Of a stretch of 64,000 bases of DNA, positions 1 through 9,684 are shown piece by piece. Below the pieces are notes generated by a model that did no database searches, was not told where the DNA came from, and saw only the letters and a list, made by a program, of their open reading frames with translations. The stretch is from positions 7,543,485 through 7,607,484 of the forward strand of contig AP024096.1 in assembly GCA_015099395.1 (NCBI GenBank), given 5' to 3'. Both the position numbers and the translations under genes were made by a program. The stretch comes from Ktedonobacteria bacterium brp13 (GTDB lineage Bacteria; Chloroflexota; Ktedonobacteria; Ktedonobacterales; Ktedonobacteraceae). Position 1 is the stretch's first letter. Each line of letters opens with the position of its first letter.

Positions 1-1555
1 TAATATCTAATCTAAGTCCTGCATCAGGGCTCTCTAACCTTAAACGTTTGCTAAAATTTGTCATTTTTTGAGCAATGATATCTAAAGCTGTCTGTAGCCT
101 TTCATCAACATCTAGATCCTGCAGTAGCTCTTCCAATTGGGAAACCTGCAGACGAGCTTCTTTTTCTCTTCGTTCATACTCTACAATACTCTGTGATATT
201 TCAGGAACACGGTTTAAATAAAAATGAATAGCTCCTAAAAGTCTTTGCTGTTCTACCCATAATGTTTTATTATCTCCTGTAGATACAACATTTTGAGTTT
301 TATAGAGTTCGGATATTTCAGCTTCAATATGTGCTAATTCAGTACGAAGATCAAAAATTTTGTCACGGATTTTTTTTGTTTGGGCATTTAGAGCAGGGCT
401 AGCAGTGTTTACTTCTTCAATTTGTTTGCGTAATTCATTGTTAACTTTTTGTAAATGTTTGATACTCGGCAATTTTTGATCTACTGCTTGGTTACACAGT
501 GGACATGTAAGTCCTTGTTTCTCATTATCTTGAAATAAACTGATCACTTTTAGCCTTCCAGATTGATATTTTAGAGTGGAAGCAAATTGACTAGCTTCTT
601 CTGATAATTCTTCAACGCTAGTTAACTGACGGCGATATGACATAATTTCACCACGCACACTTCGAGATCTTTGTTGAAGATTTGTAATTAAATTTGTATG
701 CTCAGCAGTTGGAACTTCTGGGTTTTCTTCTTGGATTTCTATTTCGAGAAGAGATGCAAGATAACGACGAATATATACTAAATCTGCTTGGTAATTAGGA
801 GGATTTTTTGTCATTCCAAGCCCTATTGCTTGATCTAATAACGAATGTGCAACACTAACCCCTTCGCTTGATAAGTTCTGGCTTTCCCTTAATAATCTTT
901 CTGCTTGGCGATGAACACGTTGCGCATAATCTAAATCACTCTTGGTTTTAAAGTACTCTGCGGTAATCGCTCCTAAAAGATAAGGCAAAATACGTGTTAA
1001 TCTTTGTCTTTGTTCTCTATGACCTTCTTGGTCTGTCTTGTAAAAAAGTATGTCTTTATTTGCAATAACATTTTGAGGTTGAAATAAAAATGGTGTGGTA
1101 TTGCGAGCAGTAGGAGGCTCTGTATAACCAGTATCATATATAGATTTAGCCAGGGAAAAATCCATCATTCCTAAACGTCGTGACAATTCTTCTATTACGT
1201 TTTTTCGACTACTACTTACTTTTTTCAAATCCTCTAAATTTGGTATTGTTACTTCCTGCGCAATTCTGATATGCATCGTTGTTGTACTGATTTTTTCTTT
1301 GGGTTCTTTTCGAGCTAAAAATATTTGTTCACCATCTGTTTGTATCAAAATAGCATACCATTGAGCAAACTCCCGGATAATACCTACCGGTATTTCACAA
1401 TTTTTTGATCCAAGGCAGTAGTCAACAATTGGAATGAGAGCAGATTTACCAGTTTGGCTTTTTCCTGTGATTATATTCACTCCAGGCTCTAGAGGAACTG
1501 TTCTAACATCATTGTTTAATCCGTAAATAATAATGCGTTTTATATACCAATTCAT
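1..1555 (-). CDS. ABC-3C system ATPase, DUF3732 type (partial)
   Basis: The minus-strand frame is open from ATG at 1555 to the window edge, so the C-terminus is missing. The start MNWYIKRIIIYGLN is preceded by AAGGAG 10 bases after the stop of the upstream gene. A Walker A motif (GKSQTGKSA, about residues 31-39) comes early. A long helical, charged region follows, with a CPLC zinc-hook-like motif near residue 350, as in SMC/Rad50-type ATPases. The N-terminal layout matches the DUF3732 ABC ATPases that occur with a middle component and a third component in ABC-3C predicted conflict systems. The Walker B and signature motifs would lie beyond the edge. Last gene of a three-gene operon. The DNA is clearly more AT-rich than the 19-24 kb part of the window, which suggests transfer. 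Confidence 0.85.
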   Translation of the reverse strand, partial: MNWYIKRIIIYGLNNDVRTVPLEPGVNIITGKSQTGKSALIPIVDYCLGSKNCEIPVGIIREFAQWYAILIQTDGEQIFLARKEPKEKISTTTMHIRIAQEVTIPNLEDLKKVSSSRKNVIEELSRRLGMMDFSLAKSIYDTGYTEPPTARNTTPFLFQPQNVIANKDILFYKTDQEGHREQRQRLTRILPYLLGAITAEYFKTKSDLDYAQRVHRQAERLLRESQNLSSEGVSVAHSLLDQAIGLGMTKNPPNYQADLVYIRRYLASLLEIEIQEENPEVPTAEHTNLITNLQQRSRSVRGEIMSYRRQLTSVEELSEEASQFASTLKYQSGRLKVISLFQDNEKQGLTCPLCNQAVDQKLPSIKHLQKVNNELRKQIEEVNTASPALNAQTKKIRDKIFDLRTELAHIEAEISELYKTQNVVSTGDNKTLWVEQQRLLGAIHFYLNRVPEISQSIVEYERREKEARLQVSQLEELLQDLDVDERLQTALDIIAQKMTNFSKRLRLESPDAGLRLDI

Positions 1556-1565
1556 ATGCTTCTCC

Positions 1566-2078
1566 TTAAAACTGGATGCCAAGATGCAATAGTACCTCAG
1601 CTGCGCTAAGTTGTGCAAACCAATATCCTAGTAGCTCTGAAGCTTTAAATGGTTGTGCCTCTTCCCCATTATCAAAAGCCTTGTTGATTTGTCGCATCAG
1701 TTTGTTATTACTTGTAACCGTCGAATATTCAACTTCTATATCTAATAATCCATAGTTTACCCCAAATAATAAAGCATCTTTAGTTACAGAATTAAAGCTT
1801 TCCACACGTTGAGGTAGTTTAATTAAAGTTTGCGGGTTTTCTCGTATCAGGCGGTGTAAGCCGTAATTTTTATTATGTTTAATTATGACAGCTCTTGTAT
1901 TAGATTGAAGTACAAGAGGCAAGCAAACAAAGATGAGGGGGTAGAGCAGTTTTTCTTGACTTAAAGAATTGTATGAGCTAGTAAATTTACTTAGTAAGCA
2001 AGAACAGTAAATAGGATTTAATAGCCTTTCAATTTCTGGTGATCTTATTTCAATCACATCGGGAAATAAAGTGTTCAC
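1566..2078 (-). CDS. ABC-3C system middle component
   Basis: Small protein of about 170 residues. The frame is open further upstream, but GTG at 2078 has a strong ribosome site (GGAGAGAAGG) and leaves a 22-base gap after the preceding gene, so I chose it. Recognisable family features in order: ERLLNPIYCSCLL near the start, a central FVCLPLVLQSNTR, then KDALLFGVNYGLLDI. This is the pattern of the three-component ABC system middle component. The protein is thought to link the ATPase to the effector component. Its function is inferred from family and operon position only. Confidence 0.8.
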   Translation of the reverse strand: MNTLFPDVIEIRSPEIERLLNPIYCSCLLSKFTSSYNSLSQEKLLYPLIFVCLPLVLQSNTRAVIIKHNKNYGLHRLIRENPQTLIKLPQRVESFNSVTKDALLFGVNYGLLDIEVEYSTVTSNNKLMRQINKAFDNGEEAQPFKASELLGYWFAQLSAAEVLLHLGIQF

Positions 2079-2100
2079 TAATCCTTCTCTCCTCTTTACA

Positions 2101-3309
2101 TTATGTAACTTTAAGTAATTGCCGAAAACAAGGGTGCCACCCGACTTTTTGAGCATCAGCTAATGCATGATAGCTTCCTTTGGTTAAATAGCTATAAAAC
2201 CATTCAGCCCTAATTGAAATTGAGATGTCTTGAATTTTTCTAAAATGCTTCATACCTGCTCTTTTTAATTTTTCGTTTTCAGTATAATTTGTTATTTCTT
2301 CCCCTAAATCATCGCACATATCTTCGTAATGATTTTTCCATTTACTATATAATTCTTGATCGAAAAGAATTAGATCATTCGGAAGTAGTTCTCCTTTCTC
2401 TAACCACGTACTTCTTTCCGTCATAGCCCTAAAATAATTTACGATGGATTCTAATTTTATTTCTTCCGTAGCTCCTACAATATTGAGTTGATCTATGTAT
2501 GTTCTTTCGTGCTGTTGAAGGATTTCAATTTCACTCACATCTAAGTTAGCAAACCTAGGGTACAATTTTCCATTGATATAATTATCACGAATCTGACATT
2601 GAAAATTATGAAAATCTTCTTCACTTATTTTTACGCCTCCCTCTTCTTCTAATCCCGATATCACCTTGAACCATATCCAACCGCAGAAATTTAATGTGGC
2701 ATCCTCAATTGAATGATCATGAAAGCCCACTTTTCTTACTTTACTATGCAATTGGTCTATAGTTTCTTGAAGATTTGGTTGGAAAGCTTTAATCGTTACC
2801 TTTCCAATTAAAGATGCTAAGTCAGACCTATTAAGTGCATGAACATACTCAAATGCCTTTAATAATTTTTTATCTTTAGATTTAGGTATTGCTAATAGTC
2901 TATTAATCAGGCTGTCAATATCTCTATTTTCGTTTGATGTCAAGCTTTCAACTAAAGAAGAAGGGTCCGGTATCGCTCTTGTGAAGAGTATAAAATTTTG
3001 TACTGTAGGTAAGTTGAGTGATTTATCTGAAATTGCAGATGCCCATGTACCCAATGTGTTCCAGAACTCATGAGAAGTATCTCTTAACTTTACCTGCTTA
3101 GTTGGTATGTGATATTTATATTGTCCTAAGGTCTTAATTTCTCCTTCTGACTCAATAGAAAGATCATCAACAACTTCAATTCCTAGAACTTCTCCCTCTT
3201 GCAAATCAAATAACTGGATCAAGGCACATTGTATTTGATATAAGTAACCTGCTAACTGAGGTGCAGCTGTATGTCGTTGTAATGCACTAGTACCTTTGTC
3301 GCTTATCAT
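2101..3309 (-). CDS. ABC-3C system third component with nuclease-like N-terminus
   Basis: First gene of the three-gene minus-strand operon, 402 residues. The N-terminus has AGYLYQIQCALIQLF followed by IEVVDDLSIE and LGQYKYH. This E-x-D ... QxK arrangement resembles DUF4297/Cap4-type restriction-endonuclease-fold proteins. The rest is helical and not recognised. In ABC-3C systems this position is usually held by the effector, so it is probably a DNA nuclease controlled by the ATPase. Start at ATG 3309; an AAGG sits about 10 bases upstream. Very AT-rich, like its two partners. The nuclease assignment rests on motif pattern and context, not on a full domain match. Confidence 0.7.
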   Translation of the reverse strand: MISDKGTSALQRHTAAPQLAGYLYQIQCALIQLFDLQEGEVLGIEVVDDLSIESEGEIKTLGQYKYHIPTKQVKLRDTSHEFWNTLGTWASAISDKSLNLPTVQNFILFTRAIPDPSSLVESLTSNENRDIDSLINRLLAIPKSKDKKLLKAFEYVHALNRSDLASLIGKVTIKAFQPNLQETIDQLHSKVRKVGFHDHSIEDATLNFCGWIWFKVISGLEEEGGVKISEEDFHNFQCQIRDNYINGKLYPRFANLDVSEIEILQQHERTYIDQLNIVGATEEIKLESIVNYFRAMTERSTWLEKGELLPNDLILFDQELYSKWKNHYEDMCDDLGEEITNYTENEKLKRAGMKHFRKIQDISISIRAEWFYSYLTKGSYHALADAQKVGWHPCFRQLLKVT

Positions 3310-3503
3310 TTTATGTTAACCTTTAATGGATAAAGCCTCACATACAAAACCGTCTGCTCGTTATTTAGTTGCAGTATGTTTTGTTCTAAGTGTAACAACA
3401 AATTATCTAAATTTCAATCTAACATTGGGCAAGTCTTTGCATGATTTTTAAATATATACAAATATTGTAAGTTATTATTGAGATATTCTGGTGGTCCCCA
3501 GTG

Positions 3504-4087
3504 TCACGAGGACGATTGTACTCTCGGACCATATTGCGCAGGAGCATCGACTCCTGCCGGAAAACTGGCTTGCGTCAAATGCTGGCAAGCCGGACAGCAG
3601 ACTTCTTCGAGGCGGTGCTTCTGTACCTGCAAGCGCAGTTCTGGTAAATCATGCACTTGACGGCGCTCTTTGACCCAATCCACCTTCTGCTGCACATTGC
3701 ACTGGCAGGCTTCGCAGTGCGTTGGTCGATGGGTGATCACGGTATCAGGTGTCAAGACCTGCATCAGCGTATGCCCTTGATGATCACGTTGACCACCCGA
3801 TGGCTTGCGAATTTTTTTGCGTTCTTTGCCAGGCTTGCGTCCAAGACCATCGCTGGAGGGTGGCTTACTCCTGTTGTGGCTATCTTTTCCCAGCCGTCTT
3901 TCCAGTTCTTCAGCGCACAATAATGCCCCCATCAGAAAGGCTTCGAGTCCTTCAATTCGGCTGTCTTTCTGCTCCACTTGTTCTTTGAGCTCTCTGTATG
4001 TTCTTTGCAGTTTTCTCGCTTCTTCTTCTGTCATGCTCTTATCTTACCAACTTTGTCCAGTCTCTCCAAGGGAACCTGAGCAGTTAC
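3504..4087 (-). pseudogene. IS66 family transposase, N-terminal fragment
   Basis: ORF 4034-3504 shows the IS66 TnpC N-terminus: a coiled region, the linker KDSHNRSKPPSSDG, and a zinc-binding CEACQC ... CCPAC domain. Reading stops being IS66-like after AQYGPRVQ (near 3516), where unrelated sequence begins, so the DDE part is missing. The end of the element is probably GTAACTGCTCAGG read on the minus strand from 4087. Similar ends bound a small repeat at the right edge of the window. Dead fragment. Confidence 0.85.
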
Positions 4088-4313
4088 TATGAATCACTGA
4101 TGTGCTAATCTTAAAATTCAAAATCTCTACAAAAGTGGATCAATAACAACACCCAAACCTTACGTCTCTTTATATATAGGTAATGCTTATGGATTGGATG
4201 CCGAACTGCTCGATTATGCTGGTCATTGCTCGACGAAAACAATAATTACGTCGCCACTCGCGTGATATCTACTTAGACAAATCCAGAGAAGAGGCTCAGT
4301 GATACGTAAGGGA

Positions 4314-5232
4314 CTACCATTTTCTGTTCCGCGAGAATAGATACATAATTGCGCCCGTCAATATAACGAATGCTCCTGCAACGAGATATGAGGCAAACTG
4401 ACCATTGGACAGAACTCCAGCCAGGCCGATGATAATGCCGAGTCCGAGAATTGGAAGACCAACATATTTGCCTATGACCGAAATAGTGCTTTTTAGCAGG
4501 AGAAAAAGGCCGGGTAGCAGAAAAATCGAACTAAAAATATAGCCGTCAGCCAGATTACTATTTGCCACATGAACATGATTGATCAGATCGTTAAATGCTG
4601 ATGAGAAACCTATGTCTCCGATAAAAGTAAGCGCTAATCCCAGAACCGTTCCCACGACGAGAAGAATCCTACGGCGCCATAATGATGCACCGGAAACTGA
4701 AGGGGTATATGGCTTTGGGGAGGGTAAAGTGCATTTGCTGGGGAGATTGCTGTTGCATTGGGATCTCACGAGCCCCGTTGAACTCATAACCCTGTGGATT
4801 CTGGTTTCGTACAGGTTCAACTACCTGTCTGTATGCTCGCACTGGCTCTTCTACCTGATTGAATACAGGTTGCTCATTGAATAAAATGTGTTCTCTTTGA
4901 GCGGTGAGCACTGGAGTATCAGATAAAGAAAGTTGCCGTATCTCCTCTTGTACAACTCTCATATTGGCCGGTCGCTTACTCTCGTCTAGCTCGATCATCC
5001 GCGCGATCAGGTCGGCAAGTTTTGGTGGGATACCCAGTTGATCAGCAATCAGAGTCGGAAGGCGAAATGGCGATAGGGAGGGATCATACCCTGATAACAG
5101 TTGATGAAGTGTGACTCCAAGGCTATAGATATCCGAACAGGGAGTGGTCTGAGCACGTCCATATTGTTCGGGGGGAGCATAACCAGCCGATCCATAATTG
5201 GCGGTATCTTTCGCCTGCCCCGGTTTGAAATG
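4314..5232 (-). pseudogene. Ser/Thr protein kinase remnant, truncated and frameshifted
   Basis: Minus-strand reading gives the kinase activation-segment and C-lobe sequence FKPGQAKDTANYGSAGYAPPEQYG, then SDIYSLGVTLHQLL and IARMIELDESKRP. A proline/glutamine-rich linker leads to membrane segments in a second frame (ILLVVGTVLGLALTF ... YLVAGAFVILTG). The frame change is near 4710-4735. The N-lobe and catalytic loop are missing because the gene ends abruptly at 5232 against a family-A repeat. Membrane-anchored kinases of this kind are common in Ktedonobacter. No matching 5' half is seen on the other side of the repeat. Confidence 0.8.
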
Positions 5233-5402
5233 CGCATTGCGTCATGGGAAATCTTACCCATCAGTAAGATTCTGGCGCTTTTTTTCTTCGAACGTTTCTG
5301 TGTCTGCAGCAAGATCACCGTCGGCTTCGTGCCTTTTCCGGCCATGATCAATTGGATGAGTCTTCTTGCGCTGAGGGGTAAGATATCTCATGAGGTAATA
5401 TG
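5233..5402. repeat. family-A repeat, single ~170 bp unit
   Basis: Begins CGCATTGCGTCATGGGAAAT and ends GGTAAGATATCTCATGAGG followed by a degenerate TAATATG. The two ends are an inverted pair. The same unit is found at 15106, 18028, 22925, 25436 and 51461. Inserted at the broken 5' side of the kinase remnant. ORFs crossing it are by-products of the repeat. Confidence 0.85.
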
Positions 5403-5437
5403 GGAAGCTATCAGTAGTTAAGGAAAGGAAAAAGTCC

Positions 5438-5698
5438 ATGGATATCAAGAAATTTTCAGATTTTACAGTACTGCAAAAATTTACTGTGTTGAACTATTAT
5501 ATGTGGCCAGTAGATGAGACAGATGATCTAGATACCTTTAAAATTGCTGGAGATAATGGTTTCCCTAATAAGTATAGGATTGAGGTAAAGTTTCTAGAGA
5601 CACAATACATATCTGCTCCTACAACTTTTCCAAATAAGTTCACATTTAGATATGCTACAGAGGAGGAAAAAACGACATTCTATTCAAATTTCACATAA
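5438..5698 (+). CDS. hypothetical protein, 86 aa
   Basis: Starts at ATG 5438 with a good ribosome site (AAGGAAAGG) about 10 bases upstream. Composition is normal for a soluble protein, with aromatic-rich N-terminus FTVLQKFTVLNYYMWPVDE. No domain recognised. It is AT-rich like the HEPN and ABC-3C genes and lies between two repeat elements, so it may be a small cargo gene. Confidence 0.5.
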   Translation: MDIKKFSDFTVLQKFTVLNYYMWPVDETDDLDTFKIAGDNGFPNKYRIEVKFLETQYISAPTTFPNKFTFRYATEEEKTTFYSNFT

Positions 5699-5718
5699 CG
5701 AGTACTAATGTTTATATT

Positions 5719-5833
5719 ATGGAAGAAATTGAAAAAAGTGCAGCTTTCTATCACCGGGAAGCTATTAAGGCATTTATAGCAGCAGAGTCTGTTGAAATTA
5801 CGATTTACAACGATTACCTGACTAAGGATACCA
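5719..5833 (+). pseudogene. truncated ORF cut by repeats
   Basis: A plausible coding start (MEEIEKSAAFYHREAIKAF) runs for about 38 codons and is then interrupted by a family-A end at 5834. Codons beyond that point are repeat sequence. No strong ribosome site is seen, and the product is not recognised. Confidence 0.35.
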
Positions 5834-6204
5834 CGCATTGCATCATGGGAAATCGGATCTGCCCACGGGATGCGCAACGAGATTGCAACAAGCAGGCTAT
5901 AGAGTGCAAAGCGGCTTATGAAGCCATCTTGGTCATAGCGCTTACTTGTTGGCGACAGGGGAGGAATACCACATCCACACAGAAAACACAACCGCGCGGA
6001 AGACGGTCTAGAGTCACTTCGTTTGAGAGTGCATCTCGTTGCGCATCCCGTGGGGTCTTACACACTTTTGGTGATGGAAACGTCCTTCAAACGAGGCCAG
6101 AACAGTCGCGACAGAGAAACCAGGGAAATTGATAAGGAAAGTCATCTCTCTGCAGGCTAGACCTGGGTCGATACTCATCCAGCATCACCAAAAGTGTGTA
6201 AGAC
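5834..6204. repeat. three nested or abutting TIR elements
   Basis: A family-A left end (CGCATTGCATCATGGGAAAT, 5834) is followed at 5862 by a 193 bp element with perfect >20 bp inverted ends starting CCCACGGGATGCGCAACGAG (5862-6054). These ends match the ends of the two large ISs at 29454 and 32522. Directly next is a 150 bp element (6055-6204) with perfect 22 bp inverted ends starting GTCTTACACACTTTTGGTGA. Neither element encodes a convincing protein. 6205-6349 holds nothing I recognise. Confidence 0.85.
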
Positions 6205-6349
6205 TCATTTAATTCCGTGATTTACAGGCCTATCGGTGCGAAATCGCCGTTATCTCGGCCCACTTTTAGCCTTGTTCAGAACGTAGAGAACGTTAAAATC
6301 ACACTGATTGGCCTCCAAGCAAAATCCGAAAGCGGAAACCTTTTTTGCA

Positions 6350-7705
6350 TTAAGCAAACTTTTGATCTTCAATCCAATCCCACAAATCTTTGCATGTTTT
6401 AAATTCATCTTTTCTTTCGATCATGCTGGTTAAAAATTTCGCAACTATGTGTTCTAGCTCTTCCAGATCTGCTTCAAGCATCGCACTATGCCCACCATGA
6501 GAGATCCTACTTCTATTGTTATACAAATCAATAATTCTTTTCTTCTTATTTTTCCGTTGTTCTAGCTCTTTTTCTAGAACGAATGCGGTACCTTCTGCGA
6601 CTGTTTGGGTAATTTTATCTGTATCTCGCCTGGTAAGGAAAGTTTCAAGGACTGTCATTAAATTAAGGAATTTATTTTCTTTTACTTCCTGGACTTGGGA
6701 CTTCGAGAACCAATACAGACCGCGAAGTATAACTTCATCAAAACTATCTTTATCCAGTTCTTTATCTATTAAAGTCGCCAATTCGAATATTTTCAAATCA
6801 TGCATTTTCTCAATAATATCCTGATTTATTAAAAATGTCTCGTAAGTTCCATTATAATAAGTTCCATTATAATAGGAGGACCTCGTATGAACTTCTTTAT
6901 AATCTGATGCTATAACAATGTTTTCACGAATAAATTGTGGAACTTCCTCCAATCTTCCTATACGAAATTTATGAAATTTATCAGGGGTCGGAGTTGTCAT
7001 ATAGATGGTATATCGCAAAAGGTCAAAAACACGTTCGCACTCTTCATGGGCTCGATCAATAGCCCGATCTGTATGGGCGATACAACGATATTCTACACAT
7101 ACTTTTGATCTCAATGACCTTAACCAATTCTCTACATCCTTTCCCAGATGGAGTAGATACTCATTTATCATCTGATCTGTTACGGTCACTAATGTAAAAT
7201 TATTTCCAATTTTAACTTTGTCAACCATTAATTGGATATGGCCAATTGGTATAAAAGTAATACATTCTTGGGAATAGTTTTCCACCTCTTCTACCAGTTT
7301 TGAAAATTGTTCCCAAGCAATTTTTTTCCTTTTCTCTGTATTTTCTTCCTTGTACGCAGAGAATAACAGTTCTTTTAGGGCACTACTTATATAGCTTTCA
7401 GTACATTTTTTCTCCCACTGTTCTTTTTCTAACAAGGGGTTCAGAACATTTCTTTCATAATAATCTGAATCAAGTTCAAGAATCCCATTCTTCCCTACCG
7501 TCTTTCGTACTCTTTTATACGTGGTAGAATCTACAGGAGAAAGACGATTATTGTTAATTGCAATAACCGACTTAAATAAGTCATTCACATATTGCTGAGA
7601 CTTTCTTTTATCCATATATTTTTTCACATCCTTGCTCATTGCATGTAAATTCATCTGAAACTGCCGGAGAAAAAGTGAATATTGCCATGTCTCCCTCGGT
7701 TTCAT
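6350..7705 (-). CDS. HEPN (ApeA-like) domain protein
   Basis: 451-residue ORF. The C-terminal part reads FLNLMTVLETFLTRR, a TVAEGTAFVLE segment and then YNNRSRISHGGHS. The R-x4-H in RSRISH is the HEPN ribonuclease signature, in the arrangement seen in ApeA-type HEPN proteins. The N-terminal ~300 residues are not recognised. No clear ribosome site supports the outermost ATG; starts at 7654 or 7639 are also possible. AT-rich and flanked on both sides by nested inverted-repeat elements. Likely a solitary RNA-cutting defence or toxin protein; that role is inference. Confidence 0.7.
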   Translation of the reverse strand: MKPRETWQYSLFLRQFQMNLHAMSKDVKKYMDKRKSQQYVNDLFKSVIAINNNRLSPVDSTTYKRVRKTVGKNGILELDSDYYERNVLNPLLEKEQWEKKCTESYISSALKELLFSAYKEENTEKRKKIAWEQFSKLVEEVENYSQECITFIPIGHIQLMVDKVKIGNNFTLVTVTDQMINEYLLHLGKDVENWLRSLRSKVCVEYRCIAHTDRAIDRAHEECERVFDLLRYTIYMTTPTPDKFHKFRIGRLEEVPQFIRENIVIASDYKEVHTRSSYYNGTYYNGTYETFLINQDIIEKMHDLKIFELATLIDKELDKDSFDEVILRGLYWFSKSQVQEVKENKFLNLMTVLETFLTRRDTDKITQTVAEGTAFVLEKELEQRKNKKKRIIDLYNNRSRISHGGHSAMLEADLEELEHIVAKFLTSMIERKDEFKTCKDLWDWIEDQKFA

Positions 7706-7737
7706 ACCGGGTGGTGCGGCTGCGCCGCATGACTTCT

Positions 7738-8027
7738 TTGGGAAATAAGCGGGTCTTCCGCCACTTTGGTGATTCGGAAATTGCAGAGGTATTCCACCGA
7801 GTTGGGAACCAGCCTCTGGTGTGGAAGACCCTCTCTCCGTTGTCTTGTGGATGAGCCTATTTCACCAAAGTGGCGGAAGACCCAATAAGCTGGTGATTTC
7901 TTTGCAATTACTCTGTTGAAAGCCTCTTTCCTTCTTTGGCCTGGCGCCATTCTCTAGACAAATGGACGAGAGGGTGAGCCGAGATCCACCAGCATAATTG
8001 GCAAGTTTCCACGAGCTTATTTCCCAA
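7738..8027. repeat. nested inverted-repeat elements
   Basis: Outer arms TTTGGGAAATAAGC (7738-7751) and GCTTATTTCCCAAA (8014-8027) enclose an inner element 7751-7883 whose perfect 22 bp inverted ends begin GGGTCTTCCGCCACTTTGGT. The inner ends resemble those at 6055-6204 (shared GTCTT..C..ACTTT.GGTGA pattern). No coding content. Confidence 0.75.
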
Positions 8028-8029
8028 AT

Positions 8030-9409
8030 TTACAACCGATTACTCTTTTTCAAGTTGCACTTGCGGCACAGCAGTTGGATATTATCCACTGTGTTGATGC
8101 CACCCTTGCTCCTAGGGATACGGTGATCGTATTCGATATACTCGCCCTCGTAGCCACACTGCGCACACTTGCCGCCATCGCGCTGGAAAACGGCAGCCTT
8201 TACGTGGTCTGGCACCGGACCATAATCTTTATTCTCCCTATAGATCACAAGCTGCCGTTTCCACAGCCGCACCAGGGTATCCATCATAGTCTTGAGATAC
8301 AACGGGTCCTCCACCAGGTAATCTCCACCCCCAGTGCCACGTGAGACGCGAATACTTAACGCAGGCACTGGTCCCGACACAGTTAAATGTTTCCCATTTA
8401 TAGGAACATCCAGGCCATCAACATCAACCTCGTCTTGAAATACCTCGACAACGTTATTCCAATCCATGGTCATACTTCCGGGGCCGTTATCGGCAATAAA
8501 ATAACACTTTTTATTGGTGCCAATCAATGTACCATCCACGAACTTCATACTTTTCGTGGGCTTAATATAAATGGCCCAACACTCAAAATGAGCGTACTCA
8601 TCGGAATCCAGGTGGATATCCACATCAACCACTGGAAGCTTCCCCGTCCGAATCTCCAGCAGACGCCGCAGATATGCCAGCCGGTCAATTGCCGGTTTTT
8701 TGAGGTCTTCAGGAACGCTGTGAGCATGAAGGTGCCCCCAGAAATTTTGGACCGCCTGCGTGAAATCTTCCTCATTCTCAAACGCCGTGTTCAGGATCGC
8801 GATGGCAGCATTGACTTCTGTTTGAGTGCGGAGCCGTGCCAGACGATCACGCACCGGGCGCTGAGACTTTTCAGGCACCTGGAATTTATTCAACCGCGCA
8901 TGAATTTCTTGTCCGACCTGGACTGAGACCCCGCCTTTTTTAAATTCTGCCTCCAAATATGATATGGCAGCATTGACTTCTGTTTGAGTGCGGAGCCGTG
9001 CTAGACGATCAAGCACCGGGCGCTGAAACTCTTCAGGCACCTGGAATTTATTCAACCGCGCATGAATTTCTTGTCCGACCTGGACTGAGACCCCGCCTTT
9101 TTTAAATTCTGCCTCCAAATATGATATGGCAGCATTGACTTCTGTTACACGGCGCAAATACACCAGGCGGTTTATCACTGGGACCCCGAACTCCTTCGGC
9201 ATACGTTCCACATTAAATCTAGTACAAATCGCCTGTTCCATCTCGTATGAGACGCCACCTCGGGCAAACGCCTGTTCGATCGTAGTGGCAGTATACTGCT
9301 GTAAACCGAGGAATCGTGTATTACAGGACGAGCAAATCTGGGGGCCAGATGATTTTGTTGCACCAAGCCAGACGATATAATAATTCTGACAACTGGTACA
9401 GACAGCCAT
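8030..9409 (-). CDS. HNH endonuclease with zinc ribbon and tandem repeats
   Basis: 459 residues. N-terminal zinc ribbon: CTSC near residue 4 and CSSC near residue 26. Then come three to four repeats of about 62 residues; the best two are nearly identical (EVNAAISYLEAEFKKGGVSV). A middle region is unrecognised. The C-terminal HNH domain is CAQCG ... YDHRIPRSKGG ... DNIQLLCRKCN, with paired cysteines and the DH, N and C-x2-C positions in place. The near-identical repeats are also near-identical in DNA (around 8805-8955 and 8975-9130), so the duplication is recent. Start at ATG 9409 behind AGAGGT. Probably a DNA nuclease; its partner is unknown. Confidence 0.8.
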   Translation of the reverse strand: MAVCTSCQNYYIVWLGATKSSGPQICSSCNTRFLGLQQYTATTIEQAFARGGVSYEMEQAICTRFNVERMPKEFGVPVINRLVYLRRVTEVNAAISYLEAEFKKGGVSVQVGQEIHARLNKFQVPEEFQRPVLDRLARLRTQTEVNAAISYLEAEFKKGGVSVQVGQEIHARLNKFQVPEKSQRPVRDRLARLRTQTEVNAAIAILNTAFENEEDFTQAVQNFWGHLHAHSVPEDLKKPAIDRLAYLRRLLEIRTGKLPVVDVDIHLDSDEYAHFECWAIYIKPTKSMKFVDGTLIGTNKKCYFIADNGPGSMTMDWNNVVEVFQDEVDVDGLDVPINGKHLTVSGPVPALSIRVSRGTGGGDYLVEDPLYLKTMMDTLVRLWKRQLVIYRENKDYGPVPDHVKAAVFQRDGGKCAQCGYEGEYIEYDHRIPRSKGGINTVDNIQLLCRKCNLKKSNRL

Positions 9410-9684
9410 CAGGGGAACCTCTTTCTTTCTACTGGCATAAAATTATAGAGATTATTGTAACACGTTCGCATCTTTCCTGCATGGCCTAATAGACCGGGAT
9501 CGAGCCGTAGCGCATTTTCCGACGGTCAATGCTTGCGGCCCGGAAGACTTCGAGGAATACCAGCAATGGGCATATGCACAATGGAGAGCGCGCAACAGGT
9601 ATCAATGGCGAACGGATCTTGGTGCATATGCCCATCTTGTTCCCTAGCGGCATCGGAACAATCGGTACTATTGCTTCAAATCGA

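Noticed and set aside
9441..9653. Protein-like plus-strand frame ending LGAYAHLVP
   Set aside because: Reads convincingly for about 50 codons but has no start codon or ribosome site and no recognised family. May be a gene remnant; too weak to list.
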